The notes: generated by a model not told the origin, from the letters alone. A DNA stretch of 64,000 nucleotides from Marinobacter sp. F3R11 (GCF_003318275.1 NZ_QOCH01000003.1:1-64000); one strand, 5' to 3'; counted from the stretch's first letter, positions 8,166 to 17,342 are shown. Translations and numbers: made by a program.

Positions 8166-11100
8166 AAAAGGTACTGATTGCCAACCGCGGTGCTATCGCC
8201 TGCCGGGTGATCCGTACCTTGCGGGCAATGGGCATTACTTCGGTCGCGGTCTACGCTGAAGCGGATTCCGACTCCCTGCATGTGCGTCAGGCCGACGAAG
8301 CCTACTCTCTGGGTGAAGGTTCAGCATCGGCAACTTACCTTGATCAGGACAAGCTGTTTGAGGTGATCCGTAAAAGCGGCGCCGGTGCAATCCATCCCGG
8401 GTACGGTTTTCTGAGCGAGAATGCCGAATTTGCGCGTCGCTGCCAAGCCCGGGGTGTGGTGTTTCTTGGCCCTACACCAGAGCAGATGGAGGAGTTTGGT
8501 CTCAAACACACCGCACGTGCACTAGCCGAAAACGCCGGAGTACCCTTGCTACCCGGCACAGGTCTTCTGACAGACCTGGATGAGGCGCTGAAAGCCGCCG
8601 ATGCCATCGGCTATCCGGTCATGCTGAAGAGTACTGCCGGAGGCGGTGGTATCGGTATGTCACGCTGTTACAACGCCGAAGATCTGGACAAGAGCTTCAG
8701 CTCAGTCCAACGACTGAGCCAGAATAACTTCAGCAACAGCGGTGTATTCCTGGAAAAATTCGTGGAATATGCCCGCCACATCGAAGTGCAGTTGTTCGGT
8801 GACGGGCAAGGCAAGGTAATTGCCCTTGGCGAACGCGACTGCTCCGCCCAGCGCCGCAACCAGAAAGTGATTGAAGAGGCGCCAGCACCCGGCCTCAGCA
8901 ACGATGTGCGCACCCGCATGCACGCCACTGCCCGCCAGCTGGGCGAAAGCATCAGCTATCGAAGTGCCGGCACCGTGGAGTTTATCTACGACCCGGAAAC
9001 CACGGAGTTCTATTTCCTTGAAGTAAATACACGCTTGCAGGTGGAACACGGCGTCACTGAAAAGGTTTATGGCGTGGATCTGGTGCGCTGGATGGTTGAG
9101 CTCGGCGCAGGCTCCCTGCCCGACCTTACAGAGCTTGGCGCCAGCCTGACGGCTTCGGGCCACGCTATCCAGGCCCGGATCTACGCAGAAGATCCCAACA
9201 AGGACTTCCAGCCCGGAGCCGGCCTGCTGACGAACGTCACCTGGCCCGAAGTGGATAATCTGCGAATCGATACCTGGATTCAGCCGGGTACTGAAGTGTC
9301 GCCGCTGTTCGATCCCATGCTGGCAAAGGTCATCGTGCACGAAGAGGATCGTGAATCGGCTCGCAAACGGCTGATACAGGCTCTTGATCACAGCCAGCTG
9401 TACGGCATTGAAACCAACCTGAACTATGTTGGCCAGGTGCTCAGGGATCAGCGGTTTGTAGAAGGCCGCCTGTTTACCCGTACCCTGAACGAATTCGATT
9501 ATCGGCCTGCAACCGTGGATGTTCTCAGCGGCGGCACCCTGACCACCATCCAGGACTATCCGGGCCGCATAGGTTACTGGGAAATCGGCGTTCCGCCATC
9601 TGGTCCGTTCGACAGCTATTCCTTCCGACTGGGGAACCGGCTGCTGAATAATCCCGATGAGGCACCTGGCCTGGAGATCACTCTCAAAGGTCCAGTACTC
9701 AACTTTAACCGGGCTACCCAGATTGTCCTGACAGGTGCAACTCTTGATGCCACTCTCAATGACGAACCGGTCGAGTTCTGGCAAGTCATTGATGTACCCG
9801 CCGGTGCCACCCTGAAACTCGGCGCCACTACAGCAGGTGGCGCCCGTGCCTATGTGCTCTTCCGGGGCGGTCTGGACTGCCCTGAATACCTGGATTCATG
9901 CAGCACTTTTACCCTTGGACAATTTGGCGGGCACGGCGGTCGCGCGCTGCGCGCCGGCGATGTACTGGCCCTGGGCGAAGCGACACCAGTAGCCGCAGCT
10001 ACCCTGCCCCCGGACATGAAGCCTGCAATCGGCAAGACCTGGAAGCTTCACGTCACCTATGGCCCTCATGGCGCACCGGACTATTTCACCGGTGAGGACA
10101 TAGACACCTTTTTCGCCAGCGAATGGGAGATTCATTACAACTCCAGCCGCACCGGAGTGAGACTGATCGGACCGAAACCTGAGTGGGCACGCAGTGACGG
10201 TGGTGAAGCTGGCATGCATCCCTCTAACATTCACGATAACGCCTATGCAGTAGGTACGGTGGATTTCACCGGGGACATGCCGGTTATTCTCGGCCCTGAC
10301 GGCCCCAGCCTGGGCGGTTTCGTCTGCCCCGTAACTGTAGTCAGCGCCGACCTCTGGAAACTCGGGCAACTCAAAGCTGGTGACAAGGTGCAGTTCGTTC
10401 CGGTAAACCAGGAACAGGCGGTTGCACTTCGGGCCGCACTCGATGAATCTGTTGCCTCGCTGACAGCCGCCAGCATACATGTCACCCCCACCAGGCCGGC
10501 CACTCCGGTTCTGGATTCGCTCAGCACCAGCGACCATGAAACCGGCGTTGTGTACCGGGCCGCTGGTGACAACTATGTGCTGGTGGAATACGGCCCCATG
10601 GAGCTGGACATCAAGCTGCGATTCCGGGCCCATGCCCTGATGCTGTGGCTCAGAGAGCACGAACATGAGGGAATTCTGGACCTGACCCCTGGCATCCGCT
10701 CCCTGCAGGTGCACTACAACAGCCAGATTCTGGACCAGCGCTCACTGCTGGACCTGCTGATCAGAGCCGAAAAGGATCTGGATCAGCAGCCGGAATGGGA
10801 TGTACCCGCCCGGGTTGTCCATCTGCCCCTGTCCTGGGATGACGAGGCCTGCCAGACCGCCATCCAGAAATACATGCAGTCAGTGCGCAAGGACGCACCC
10901 TGGTGTCCCAGCAACCTGGAATTCATCCGCCGCATCAATGGCCTGGACAGCATCGACGAGGTCAAGAAAACCGTATTCGATGCCAGCTATCTGGTCATGG
11001 GCCTGGGAGATGTGTATCTGGGTGCGCCGGTGGCCACTCCCCTGGACCCCCGTCACCGTCTGGTGACTACCAAGTACAACCCGGCCCGTACCTGGACCGC

Positions 11101-11770
11101 AGAAAACTCCGTGGGTATAGGCGGAGCCTACCTGTGCATCTATGGAATGGAAGGTCCCGGCGGCTACCAGTTCGTTGGCAGAACCCTGCAGATGTGGAAC
11201 CGTTACCGGACTACCGACTATTTCGAAGCCGGTAAACCCTGGCTGCTGCGATTCTTCGACCAGATAAGGTTTTACGAAGTCAGTTCAGATGAGCTGCAGC
11301 AGATCCGCCGCGATTTCCCCAACGGAGACTACCCGATCCGCATTGAGGAAACCCGCTTCAACCTTAAGGAATACGAACAGTTTCTTGACAACAGGAACGA
11401 AGAGATTCAGGCGTTCACCGATAAGCGCAAGCAGGCTTTTGACGAGGAATTACAACGCTGGATCGAGTCGGGGCAGATCAACTTCAGTTCCGAGGCGCCT
11501 ATAGAGGACACCGGTGATGACGACGTCAGCAACCTGCCTGCGGGCCAGCATGCTGTCGAAAGTCACGTGGCGGGCAACCTGTGGGAGTGCCTTGTCAGTC
11601 CCGGCGACACCATTGAGGCCCAGCGCCCTGTGGCGGTTATTGAATCCATGAAGATGGAAATTGAGTTACTGAGCCCTGTTTCCGGTCGCGTTATTGAAGT
11701 GCGACGTGAAGCGGGCCAGGCAGTCTCACCGGGAACTCCGGTGGTGATCGTTGAAGAAATTACCCAATAA
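8156..11770 (+). CDS. Biotin-dependent guanidine (urea) carboxylase
   Basis: This 1204-residue enzyme uses ATP and bicarbonate to carboxylate guanidine (or urea). Domains in order: biotin carboxylase (about 1-445; [10 protein letters not shown] near 80, glycine-rich ATP loop [11 protein letters not shown] near 158, [14 protein letters not shown] near 288); KipA-like carboxyltransferase half (from about 450; [19 protein letters not shown]); KipI-like half (about 795-1010; [20 protein letters not shown]); linker; biotin carrier domain with biotinyl lysine K1166 in ESMKMEIE. It lacks the allophanate hydrolase domain of fungal urea amidolyase. Guanidine is preferred as the substrate because of the guanidine-I riboswitch and the adjacent DUF1989 pair, not because of residues I can read. 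The homologue is classically called urea carboxylase. Confidence 0.93.
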   Translation: MELKKVLIANRGAIACRVIRTLRAMGITSVAVYAEADSDSLHVRQADEAYSLGEGSASATYLDQDKLFEVIRKSGAGAIHPGYGFLSENAEFARRCQARGVVFLGPTPEQMEEFGLKHTARALAENAGVPLLPGTGLLTDLDEALKAADAIGYPVMLKSTAGGGGIGMSRCYNAEDLDKSFSSVQRLSQNNFSNSGVFLEKFVEYARHIEVQLFGDGQGKVIALGERDCSAQRRNQKVIEEAPAPGLSNDVRTRMHATARQLGESISYRSAGTVEFIYDPETTEFYFLEVNTRLQVEHGVTEKVYGVDLVRWMVELGAGSLPDLTELGASLTASGHAIQARIYAEDPNKDFQPGAGLLTNVTWPEVDNLRIDTWIQPGTEVSPLFDPMLAKVIVHEEDRESARKRLIQALDHSQLYGIETNLNYVGQVLRDQRFVEGRLFTRTLNEFDYRPATVDVLSGGTLTTIQDYPGRIGYWEIGVPPSGPFDSYSFRLGNRLLNNPDEAPGLEITLKGPVLNFNRATQIVLTGATLDATLNDEPVEFWQVIDVPAGATLKLGATTAGGARAYVLFRGGLDCPEYLDSCSTFTLGQFGGHGGRALRAGDVLALGEATPVAAATLPPDMKPAIGKTWKLHVTYGPHGAPDYFTGEDIDTFFASEWEIHYNSSRTGVRLIGPKPEWARSDGGEAGMHPSNIHDNAYAVGTVDFTGDMPVILGPDGPSLGGFVCPVTVVSADLWKLGQLKAGDKVQFVPVNQEQAVALRAALDESVASLTAASIHVTPTRPATPVLDSLSTSDHETGVVYRAAGDNYVLVEYGPMELDIKLRFRAHALMLWLREHEHEGILDLTPGIRSLQVHYNSQILDQRSLLDLLIRAEKDLDQQPEWDVPARVVHLPLSWDDEACQTAIQKYMQSVRKDAPWCPSNLEFIRRINGLDSIDEVKKTVFDASYLVMGLGDVYLGAPVATPLDPRHRLVTTKYNPARTWTAENSVGIGGAYLCIYGMEGPGGYQFVGRTLQMWNRYRTTDYFEAGKPWLLRFFDQIRFYEVSSDELQQIRRDFPNGDYPIRIEETRFNLKEYEQFLDNRNEEIQAFTDKRKQAFDEELQRWIESGQINFSSEAPIEDTGDDDVSNLPAGQHAVESHVAGNLWECLVSPGDTIEAQRPVAVIESMKMEIELLSPVSGRVIEVRREAGQAVSPGTPVVIVEEITQ

Positions 11771-11797
11771 ACACGGGCATGTCCCGAGGAGAGAACC

Positions 11798-12865
11798 ATG
11801 AAAACACGTACCTTCAGCAAACAGCTTGCGGCCGGTTTGTTCACGGCCTCCCTTTCAATGGGTGCGCTGGCCCAGGAGAAGGACTCCTTCAGCATTGCCT
11901 GGACCATCTATGCGGGCTGGGTTCCCTGGCAGTATGCCGAGGACTACGGAATCATGAAAAAGTGGGCCGACAAATACGATATCGAAGTGGATATCGTACA
12001 GGTCAACGACTACATCGAATCCATCAACCAATATACTGCTGGTCAGTTTGATGGTGTGGTCGCTACCAGCATGGATGGCCTTTCGATTCCAGCAGCCTCC
12101 GGACTGGACACCACGGCGCTGATCGTCGGTGACTACTCAAATGGCAACGATGGGCTGGTGTCCAAGGATGCAAAGTCCATTGAAGAGCTGGAAGGTGAAA
12201 CAGTGCACCTCGTTGAGCTGTCCGTCTCTCACTACCTTCTGGTTCGTGCCCTGAATACTGTTGGTCTCGAAGAGCGGGATATCAGTGTGGTCAACATTTC
12301 CGATGCAGACCTGGTCTCCGCGTTCCAGACCGACGAGGTGCGCCACGTCGCAACCTGGAATCCGCTACTGACAGAAGTTGCCAGCTTTCCCGGAGCCACG
12401 CCACTGTTCGATTCCAGCCAGATCCCGGGGCACATCAAGGACCTGACACTGGTCAACACCAAAACACTGGCGGACAACCCGAAACTGGGTAAAGCACTTG
12501 TAGGTGCATGGTATGAAACCATGAGCATTCTGGCGTCCGATTCCGAACAGGGCGAAGAAGCGCGGGCATTTCTCGGGGAAATTTCCGGTACCGACCAGTT
12601 AGGCTATGAAGCCCAGCTCGACGGCATGAAAATGTTCTGGAAACCGGAAAATTCACTGGAGTTCATCCGCAGCAGCGAAGCCATGGAAGCAATGGACAGT
12701 GTTCGCCAGTTCTCCTTTGACAAGGGTCTGCTCGGCCAGGGCGCAACGAGCCCGGACTTCGTAGGCATAGAATTCCCGGACGGCTCTGTCATGGGTGACA
12801 AATCCAATGTGAAGCTCCGGTTCGACGATAGCTATATGGAAATGGCTGCAGACGGAGAGATCTGA
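11798..12865 (+). CDS. ABC transporter substrate-binding protein, urea/guanidine-carboxylase-associated
   Basis: This 355-residue periplasmic protein has a signal peptide ending near ALA-QE (residue 25). Mature FSIAWTIYAGWVPWQYAEDYGIMKKWADKY is typical of the binding-protein family linked to urea-carboxylase loci, a branch of the NitT/TauT group. It is the last gene of the riboswitch-1 operon, 27 bp after the carboxylase, with its own GAGGAG ribosome site. Its permease and ATPase lie 3.7 kb downstream behind a second guanidine riboswitch, so the importer is split over two co-regulated units. The likely ligand is guanidine or a guanidino compound (inference). Confidence 0.9.
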   Translation: MKTRTFSKQLAAGLFTASLSMGALAQEKDSFSIAWTIYAGWVPWQYAEDYGIMKKWADKYDIEVDIVQVNDYIESINQYTAGQFDGVVATSMDGLSIPAASGLDTTALIVGDYSNGNDGLVSKDAKSIEELEGETVHLVELSVSHYLLVRALNTVGLEERDISVVNISDADLVSAFQTDEVRHVATWNPLLTEVASFPGATPLFDSSQIPGHIKDLTLVNTKTLADNPKLGKALVGAWYETMSILASDSEQGEEARAFLGEISGTDQLGYEAQLDGMKMFWKPENSLEFIRSSEAMEAMDSVRQFSFDKGLLGQGATSPDFVGIEFPDGSVMGDKSNVKLRFDDSYMEMAADGEI

Positions 12866-12894
12866 CCCACCTCATCCGTTTTCTTTGTAACCAT

Positions 12895-12921
12895 CGGGCA
12901 CGAACAATCGTGCCCGTTTTT
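12895..12921 (+). terminator. Intrinsic terminator of guanidine operon 1
   Basis: A perfect 9-bp stem CGGGCACGA/TCGTGCCCG with a 4-base loop is followed by TTTTT. It lies 30 bp after the binding-protein stop and closes the operon before the TetR gene. Confidence 0.93.
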
Positions 12922-12962
12922 GTTTAAACTTCACTGGTAGATTGGTGTGGGGAAAACTGTTT

Positions 12963-13574
12963 ATGCGTCGTACCAAGGAAGATGCCGAGAAAACTCGCCA
13001 GACGGTTCTGGAGGCAGCCTTAAAACTCTTTAGCCGGGACGGTTACTCTCTGACAACCCTGAGTCGCATCGCCAAAGAGGCCGGGTGCAGCCGTGGGCCG
13101 ATTTACTGGCATTTCGAGAACAAGGATGACCTGTATGAGGCAGTGCTCCGCTATTCCCAGGAACCTTTAGAAGCCCTGGTTGCCGAATGCGCCGAAATGC
13201 AGGGTACCCCGGTCGAAGCAATGGACCGGTTTATAGAACAGTGGCTCGGGTTGCTGGCAAATAACCGGCAGTACCGTCAATCGTTCGAGATTCTGCTGAA
13301 CAAGACCGAGTTAACCGATGCCATGACCCGAACACTGAAGCGGGAACGGGCACTCACCAAATCCATCATTGCTCTGTTCCAGAGCCTGGTAGAACGGGCC
13401 GTAGAAGAGGGGTTGATCACAACGCAGGAGGATCCGAAGGATCTGGGGCTATTGAGCTACACCTATCTGATGGGCATTACCCAGACCTGGCTGTTTTCAC
13501 CCAAACTTTTCTCGCTAAAAAAAGAAATGCCGTTTTTTCAACGACAGTTCTGGGCTTTGCTCGGCAAGGAATAA
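12963..13574 (+). CDS. TetR/AcrR-family transcriptional regulator
   Basis: This 203-residue repressor starts at ATG 12963. An in-frame TTG 21 bp upstream would add seven residues, but family members begin at MRRTKEDAEKTRQ. The HTH is LTTLSRIAKEAGCSRGPIYWHFENKDDLYEAV, about residues 32-63, of the AcrR/TtgR kind. The ligand domain has the usual helical pattern. No efflux pump is adjacent. It is convergent with the type III glutamine synthetase gene. A perfect palindrome, TACATGCCAGCATGTA at 15035-15050, resembles AcrR-type operators. The target is therefore probably the glnT/MetX-like pair (inference). Confidence 0.9.
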   Translation: MRRTKEDAEKTRQTVLEAALKLFSRDGYSLTTLSRIAKEAGCSRGPIYWHFENKDDLYEAVLRYSQEPLEALVAECAEMQGTPVEAMDRFIEQWLGLLANNRQYRQSFEILLNKTELTDAMTRTLKRERALTKSIIALFQSLVERAVEEGLITTQEDPKDLGLLSYTYLMGITQTWLFSPKLFSLKKEMPFFQRQFWALLGKE

Positions 13575-13591
13575 AGGGGGGCTTCCCCCCC
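13575..13591. terminator. Hairpin between convergent TetR and glutamine synthetase genes
   Basis: A G6/C6 stem with a CTT loop directly follows the TetR stop. Read on the minus strand it is followed by TTTATT, so it best serves the glutamine synthetase gene, which ends at 13597. Confidence 0.7.
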
Positions 13592-13596
13592 TCCGA

Positions 13597-14955
13597 TCAG
13601 AACATCTTCAGGTAGCGCTTAACTTCCCACTCTGAAACGTGGTTCTGATAGCTGTTCCACTCATCACGCTTGGTATCAATAAAGCTTTTGAACATGGCTG
13701 AGCCAAACACCTCCCTGGCCAGCGGGTCGGCTTCAAACGCCTCTACCGCCTCTCCCAGATTCCTTGGCAGATACTCAATACCCTGTTCCGCAATTTCCGC
13801 ATCACTGTAGTTGTACATGTTTTCGTGGTGGGGAGCGCCGGCATCCAGACCTTCACGAATGCCTTCAAGGCCAGCCGCGAGAATCAGGGCACTCCCCAGG
13901 TAAGGATTGCAGGCTATGTCTGCGGCCCGGCATTCGATGCGGCCACCCATGCTGGGAATGCGGATCATATTGGTACGGTTATTGGAGCCGTAGCACATGA
14001 ATACGGGTGCCCAGGTGGAGCCGGACATGCTGCCCTGCCGCACCAGGCGCTTGTAGCTGTTAACCGTGGGGGCAATAACGGCACTGATCGCAGCGCCATG
14101 CTTCAGCACACCAGCGATGAAATGATAAGCGATCTTGCTGATACCACAGTTGTGCAGATCATCAGCTTTCGGCTCGAACAGATTCTCTCCGGTTTCCACG
14201 TCAGCCAGGGACATATTGTAATGAGCACCACTACCAGTGCGGTCGGCGAAGGGCTTGGGCATGAAGCTGGCGAAGGCGCCGTGCTTACGGGCAATTTCAT
14301 TAGCCATCATACGGAAGAACACCAGCCTGTCGGCCATGGTAAGGCCATCGGCGTACTTGAAGTCGGTTTCGAACTGGCCGTTGGCATCTTCATGATCAAA
14401 GGAATATACATCCCATCCCAGTTCGTTCATGGCGTCTACCAGTTCATCCATGACAGGCAGATTATCCATCAGGGTGCGCGGGTCGTAGCACGGCTTGCCT
14501 AGAGTGTCCCGGTCGCTTAGCGGAGCAAAGCCGCCATTCTCTGTGTCACGGAACAGAAAGAACTCGGTTTCGATACCCAGATTAAAGCGGTAACCCATAT
14601 CGGCAGCAGCACTCAGCTGGCGCCGGAAGATGTTGCGGGAACATGCTTCAAATGGCTCACCATTAAGGTACAGATTGCCCGGAAACCAGGCCAGCTGACG
14701 ATTCCATGGGCAGATTGCCATCCCCCCGGCGTCCGGCATGGAGGCCACCTCATCGTCTGAAATATCCTGGGGCACACCATCAAGAGCAGCTCCGGTATAA
14801 AGCTCGGAGCCGTTCATCATCTGATCAAGATGGGCTACCGGGACAAATTTGCCCTTGGTAATGCCATGGATATCAACATAACTTGCAATGGCGTACTTCA
14901 CGCCGGCATCAGTGAGGCGCTGTTTTAAAGCTTGGGTACTTGTCAGGTCAGTCAT
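13597..14955 (-). CDS. glnT: Type III (GlnT-like) glutamine synthetase / gamma-glutamyl-amine ligase
   Basis: This 452-residue glutamine synthetase-fold enzyme ligates ammonia or an amine to glutamate with ATP. Motifs: YVDIHGITKGKFVP near residue 26 (beta-grasp domain), GIETEFFLF near 126 (metal glutamates), SFDHEDANGQFETDF near 190, GSGAHYNMSL near 242, the NSYKRLVRQGSM arginine region, and NRTNMIRIP. It lacks the adenylylation site of GlnA and matches the shorter class that includes Rhizobium GlnT and gamma-glutamylmethylamide synthetases. In this nitrogen-scavenging cluster it may trap the ammonia released from guanidine, or glutamylate an amine. It is divergent from the MetX-like gene across 156 bp. 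Confidence 0.88.
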   Translation of the reverse strand: MTDLTSTQALKQRLTDAGVKYAIASYVDIHGITKGKFVPVAHLDQMMNGSELYTGAALDGVPQDISDDEVASMPDAGGMAICPWNRQLAWFPGNLYLNGEPFEACSRNIFRRQLSAAADMGYRFNLGIETEFFLFRDTENGGFAPLSDRDTLGKPCYDPRTLMDNLPVMDELVDAMNELGWDVYSFDHEDANGQFETDFKYADGLTMADRLVFFRMMANEIARKHGAFASFMPKPFADRTGSGAHYNMSLADVETGENLFEPKADDLHNCGISKIAYHFIAGVLKHGAAISAVIAPTVNSYKRLVRQGSMSGSTWAPVFMCYGSNNRTNMIRIPSMGGRIECRAADIACNPYLGSALILAAGLEGIREGLDAGAPHHENMYNYSDAEIAEQGIEYLPRNLGEAVEAFEADPLAREVFGSAMFKSFIDTKRDEWNSYQNHVSEWEVKRYLKMF

Positions 14956-15034
14956 CTTTTATCCCCTTTTACCCGGCAACGGGCAATCGTTGAGTGTTCT
15001 GGCATGTTTCTTCCTTGGTACCTGACATTCAACT

Positions 15035-15050
15035 TACATGCCAGCATGTA
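15035..15050. promoter_or_regulatory. Perfect palindrome, candidate TetR operator between glnT and MetX-like gene
   Basis: TACATGC-CA-GCATGTA has 7-bp perfect arms and lies in the divergent promoter region. The arms resemble half-sites of AcrR/TtgR-class repressors, and one is encoded 1.5 kb away. On the minus strand the overlapping TGGCATGTAAGTTGA resembles a -24/-12 element except for its -12 GC, which reads GA. A bound repressor would cover it. Confidence 0.55.
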
Positions 15051-15111
15051 TATATAAACAAGAATGAGCTGACAAAACAGGCTAAACACAGTTTTGAAAC
15101 CAGGAGCAGAA

Positions 15112-16143
15112 ATGTCTGAAAAACATTGGCTTACAAAGGATTTCGAGGTAGGCGATCTGGTTCTGAGCAGCGGGAAAACCCTGCGTTCAGCGCGTTTGCA
15201 CTACCATCAGATCGGGGAGTTGAATGCACCAAAAGACAACCTGATACTGCTGCCAACGTATTATGGTGGTGCAGCTGCGGGCAACTACCCCTGGGCAGAT
15301 CAGGGCAGCCCGCTGGATCCAGACAAGTACTGCATAGTCATTCCGTCCCTGCTGGGTGCAGGTGAGTCATCCTCACCGTCAAACACCCCGGGGCAGCAGG
15401 GTGCCGCAGGCTTTCCATCAGTAAGCCTGTACGACAACGTGATGTTGCAGAAGCGACTGATTGATGAGGTATTCGGCGGAGCCAGCATTGCTCTGGTAGC
15501 CGGCTGGTCCATGGGTGGCATGCAGGCGCTTCAATGGGGCTGCCTGTTTCCGCAACAGGTGCGCTCCCTGCTGGCCAGCTGCTGTACTGCACGGTGTTAT
15601 CCCCATAACCACGTATTTCTGGAGGGCGTCAAAGCCGCTCTTACCTGTGATCATAACTTTCAGGATGGCTATTATCAGGCACCGCCTGAACAAGGCCTTA
15701 AAGCCTTTGGCCGGGTGTATGCTGGCTGGGCCTATTCCCAGGCTTTCTTCCGCCATAAACTCTGGCGACACCTGGGATTTCATTCGATTGAGGCTTTACT
15801 GCAATTCTGGGAACAGGACCACCTGGCACAGGATGCCAATAACCTGCTCACGGTTCTGAACACCTGGCAAACAGCCAACATCAGTGACAATCCGGTTTTC
15901 AAAGGCGACTACAGCCGGGCGCTGGCCGCTATCACCATGCCCGCCAGACTGATGCCAAGCACTACCGATCTCTATTTCACCACGGAGGATGCCGCCGGGG
16001 ATGCTGCCCGAATGCCCGGAGCCACTATTGAGACACTGGTTTCTGACTGGGGCCACATTGCCGGAGGAGCCGGGCGGGAGCAACAGAGTCACCTGAAGAT
16101 TATGGCCGCGGCCAGGTCTATGCTAGCCGCAGCAGAATCATAA
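15112..16143 (+). CDS. Alpha/beta-hydrolase, homoserine O-acetyltransferase (MetX)-like
   Basis: This 343-residue protein starts at ATG 15112, which follows AGGAG; a TTG 18 bp upstream is less likely. The nucleophile elbow is AGWSMGGMQALQW (about residue 135). The acid is probably D in PSTTDLYF and the histidine is in DWGHIAGG near residue 320. These match the MetX/acyltransferase branch, with the signature PLDPDKYCIVIPSLLGAGESSSPSNT. True MetX proteins are slightly longer and have tighter motifs, so I do not assign methionine biosynthesis. Placement between nitrogen genes suggests an amide or ester hydrolase. Function is unresolved. Confidence 0.75.
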   Translation: MSEKHWLTKDFEVGDLVLSSGKTLRSARLHYHQIGELNAPKDNLILLPTYYGGAAAGNYPWADQGSPLDPDKYCIVIPSLLGAGESSSPSNTPGQQGAAGFPSVSLYDNVMLQKRLIDEVFGGASIALVAGWSMGGMQALQWGCLFPQQVRSLLASCCTARCYPHNHVFLEGVKAALTCDHNFQDGYYQAPPEQGLKAFGRVYAGWAYSQAFFRHKLWRHLGFHSIEALLQFWEQDHLAQDANNLLTVLNTWQTANISDNPVFKGDYSRALAAITMPARLMPSTTDLYFTTEDAAGDAARMPGATIETLVSDWGHIAGGAGREQQSHLKIMAAARSMLAAAES

Positions 16144-16164
16144 CAGTGCAACCGGAAGCCTTAT

Positions 16165-16179
16165 GCACAAAAATGGAGC
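16165..16179. promoter_or_regulatory. NtrC-like site upstream of sigma-54 promoter 2
   Basis: GCACAAAAATGGAGC matches GCAC-N7-GTGC with one mismatch. Its centre lies about 90 bp upstream of the start point predicted for the -24/-12 element at 16236-16250. Weak on its own; supported by the same arrangement at operon 1. Confidence 0.4.
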
Positions 16180-16235
16180 GCGTTTTTTATGAATCATTAC
16201 ACCAACCCACGCGGGATACAGTGTATTCACGAAGC

Positions 16236-16250
16236 TGGCACGCCATCTGC
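16236..16250 (+). promoter_or_regulatory. Sigma-54 (-24/-12) promoter for guanidine transporter operon
   Basis: TGGCACGCCATCTGC, preceded by C and followed by TT, has a perfect -24 block (CTGGCACG). Its -12 GC is at the exact 10-base spacing from GG. The start point would be near 16262, giving a roughly 93-base leader before the second riboswitch. Confidence 0.72.
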
Positions 16251-16308
16251 TTTGGTCAGGACAGATGGTTTTTTGATAAACCATGCCCGTTTACAACATC
16301 GTTCACAT

Positions 16309-16327
16309 CGTCCCTTCCGAAGGGACG
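16309..16327 (+). other. Leader hairpin before riboswitch 2
   Basis: CGTCCCTT/AAGGGACG is a perfect 8-bp stem with a CCG loop in the predicted leader. No T-run follows, so it is not a standard terminator. It may insulate the aptamer from upstream RNA. Confidence 0.45.
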
Positions 16328-16354
16328 AATACGCGGCGGAAAGACGGATAAAAT

Positions 16355-16462
16355 GGGTGACTAGGGTTCCGGTCCGGACAGTTCTGCAACAGCAGTCCGG
16401 ATGGCTGGTCCGAGAGTTACCGACCTCTGGGAGGTTACACGGCGGGACAAAAGCCCGGGAGA
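16355..16462 (+). promoter_or_regulatory. Guanidine-I (ykkC) riboswitch, copy 2
   Basis: It has the same ordered core as copy 1: CTAGGGTTCCGG (16361-16372), a long P1a hairpin (GTCCGGAC/GTCCGGAT region), GGTCCGAGAG (16407-16416), ACACGGCGGGACAAAAGCC (16437-16455) and GGGAGA (16457-16462). P1 pairs GGTGAC with GTTACC. It precedes the ABC permease by 64 bp. Unlike copy 1, no clear terminator with a T-run follows, so the mechanism downstream of ligand binding is not evident. Confidence 0.94.
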
Positions 16463-16526
16463 CTGAATCGTAAGGAATGCTTTTCCCCGCGATGACCGTA
16501 CCGTGTGTGACCAGAGGAGATAACGT

Positions 16527-17342
16527 ATGCGACTGATCAACCGCCACCCGGGGCGGGTTTCGGCCACACTTCTAGGCCTGCTTCCCTTCCTGTTGATCAT
16601 GCTGATCTACAGCCTGGCCTCGCAAGAGCGTCTGGCAGAAAACCCCAACGACAAACTGCTTCCCGGCCTCGAACAGATGACGGCCGCTATTGATCGCATG
16701 GCGTTCCAGGAAGACCGCCGCAGCGGTGATTACCTTATGTGGCAAGACACCACTGCAAGCCTCCAGCGCCTGGGCATGGGCGTTGGTATCGCTGCGGTGC
16801 TGGCTTTGGTAGTGGGTGTACTCAATGGCGTTCTGCCACTCATCAGGGCCAACCTGGCGCCACTGGTATCCACGCTCTCGATGGTACCGCCACTGGCATT
16901 ATTGCCCATTCTGTTTATCGTCTTTGGTCTTGGCGAGCTATCCAAAGTCATGCTGATTGTTATTGGTACCGCGCCGATCATGATGCGGGATGTGGCTCAG
17001 CGGGTCAGGGAGCTCCCCGGCGAACAACTGATCAAGATCCAGACCCTGGGCGCCAACTCCTGGCAGGTCATCGTCCGTATGGTTCTGCCCCAGATCATCC
17101 CCCGCCTGATTGATTCGGTGCGGCTCAGCCTGGGTCCGGCCTGGCTGTTCCTGATTGCAGCCGAAGCCATAGCATCCACCGAAGGTCTGGGGTACCGCAT
17201 TTTCCTCGTACGACGCTACCTGGCAATGGATGTCATCCTGCCTTATGTCATCTGGATAACCATTCTCGCCATCGTTATCGACCAGTGTCTGCGCTTAGCC
17301 AATCGCAGACTGTTCCCCTGGTACAATGCTGGAGGCCACTGA
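16527..17342 (+). CDS. ABC transporter permease, guanidine/urea-type importer
   Basis: This 271-residue inner-membrane protein has about six hydrophobic segments, the first at residues 11-31. It has the NitT/TauT-type EAA loop TLGANSWQVIVRMVLPQIIPRL near residues 173-194. ATG 16527 follows GAGGAGATAACGT. It is controlled by the second guanidine-I riboswitch and overlaps the ATPase start as TGATG. The binding protein at 11798 is the likely partner, because no other binding protein is present. Cargo by inference: guanidine or a guanidino compound. Confidence 0.9.
   Translation: MRLINRHPGRVSATLLGLLPFLLIMLIYSLASQERLAENPNDKLLPGLEQMTAAIDRMAFQEDRRSGDYLMWQDTTASLQRLGMGVGIAAVLALVVGVLNGVLPLIRANLAPLVSTLSMVPPLALLPILFIVFGLGELSKVMLIVIGTAPIMMRDVAQRVRELPGEQLIKIQTLGANSWQVIVRMVLPQIIPRLIDSVRLSLGPAWLFLIAAEAIASTEGLGYRIFLVRRYLAMDVILPYVIWITILAIVIDQCLRLANRRLFPWYNAGGH

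Noticed and set aside
8702..9784. Open frame of 360 codons antisense to the carboxylase
   Set aside because: It lies wholly inside a well-supported biotin carboxylase on the other strand, has no recognisable domain, and reflects codon-bias shadowing.
8156..11770. Reading the carboxylase as part of a urea pathway
   Set aside because: The upstream guanidine-I riboswitch and DUF1989 pair favour guanidine; no urease or allophanate hydrolase is adjacent. The older name is kept only as an alternative.
12942..12962. Extended TTG start of the TetR gene
   Set aside because: ATG 12963 begins at the conserved family N-terminus; the extension is not conserved-looking and TTG is rare.
16146..16547. Short open frames around the second riboswitch
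   Set aside because: They overlap the sigma-54 promoter, hairpin and aptamer, lack ribosome sites and have no recognisable sequence.
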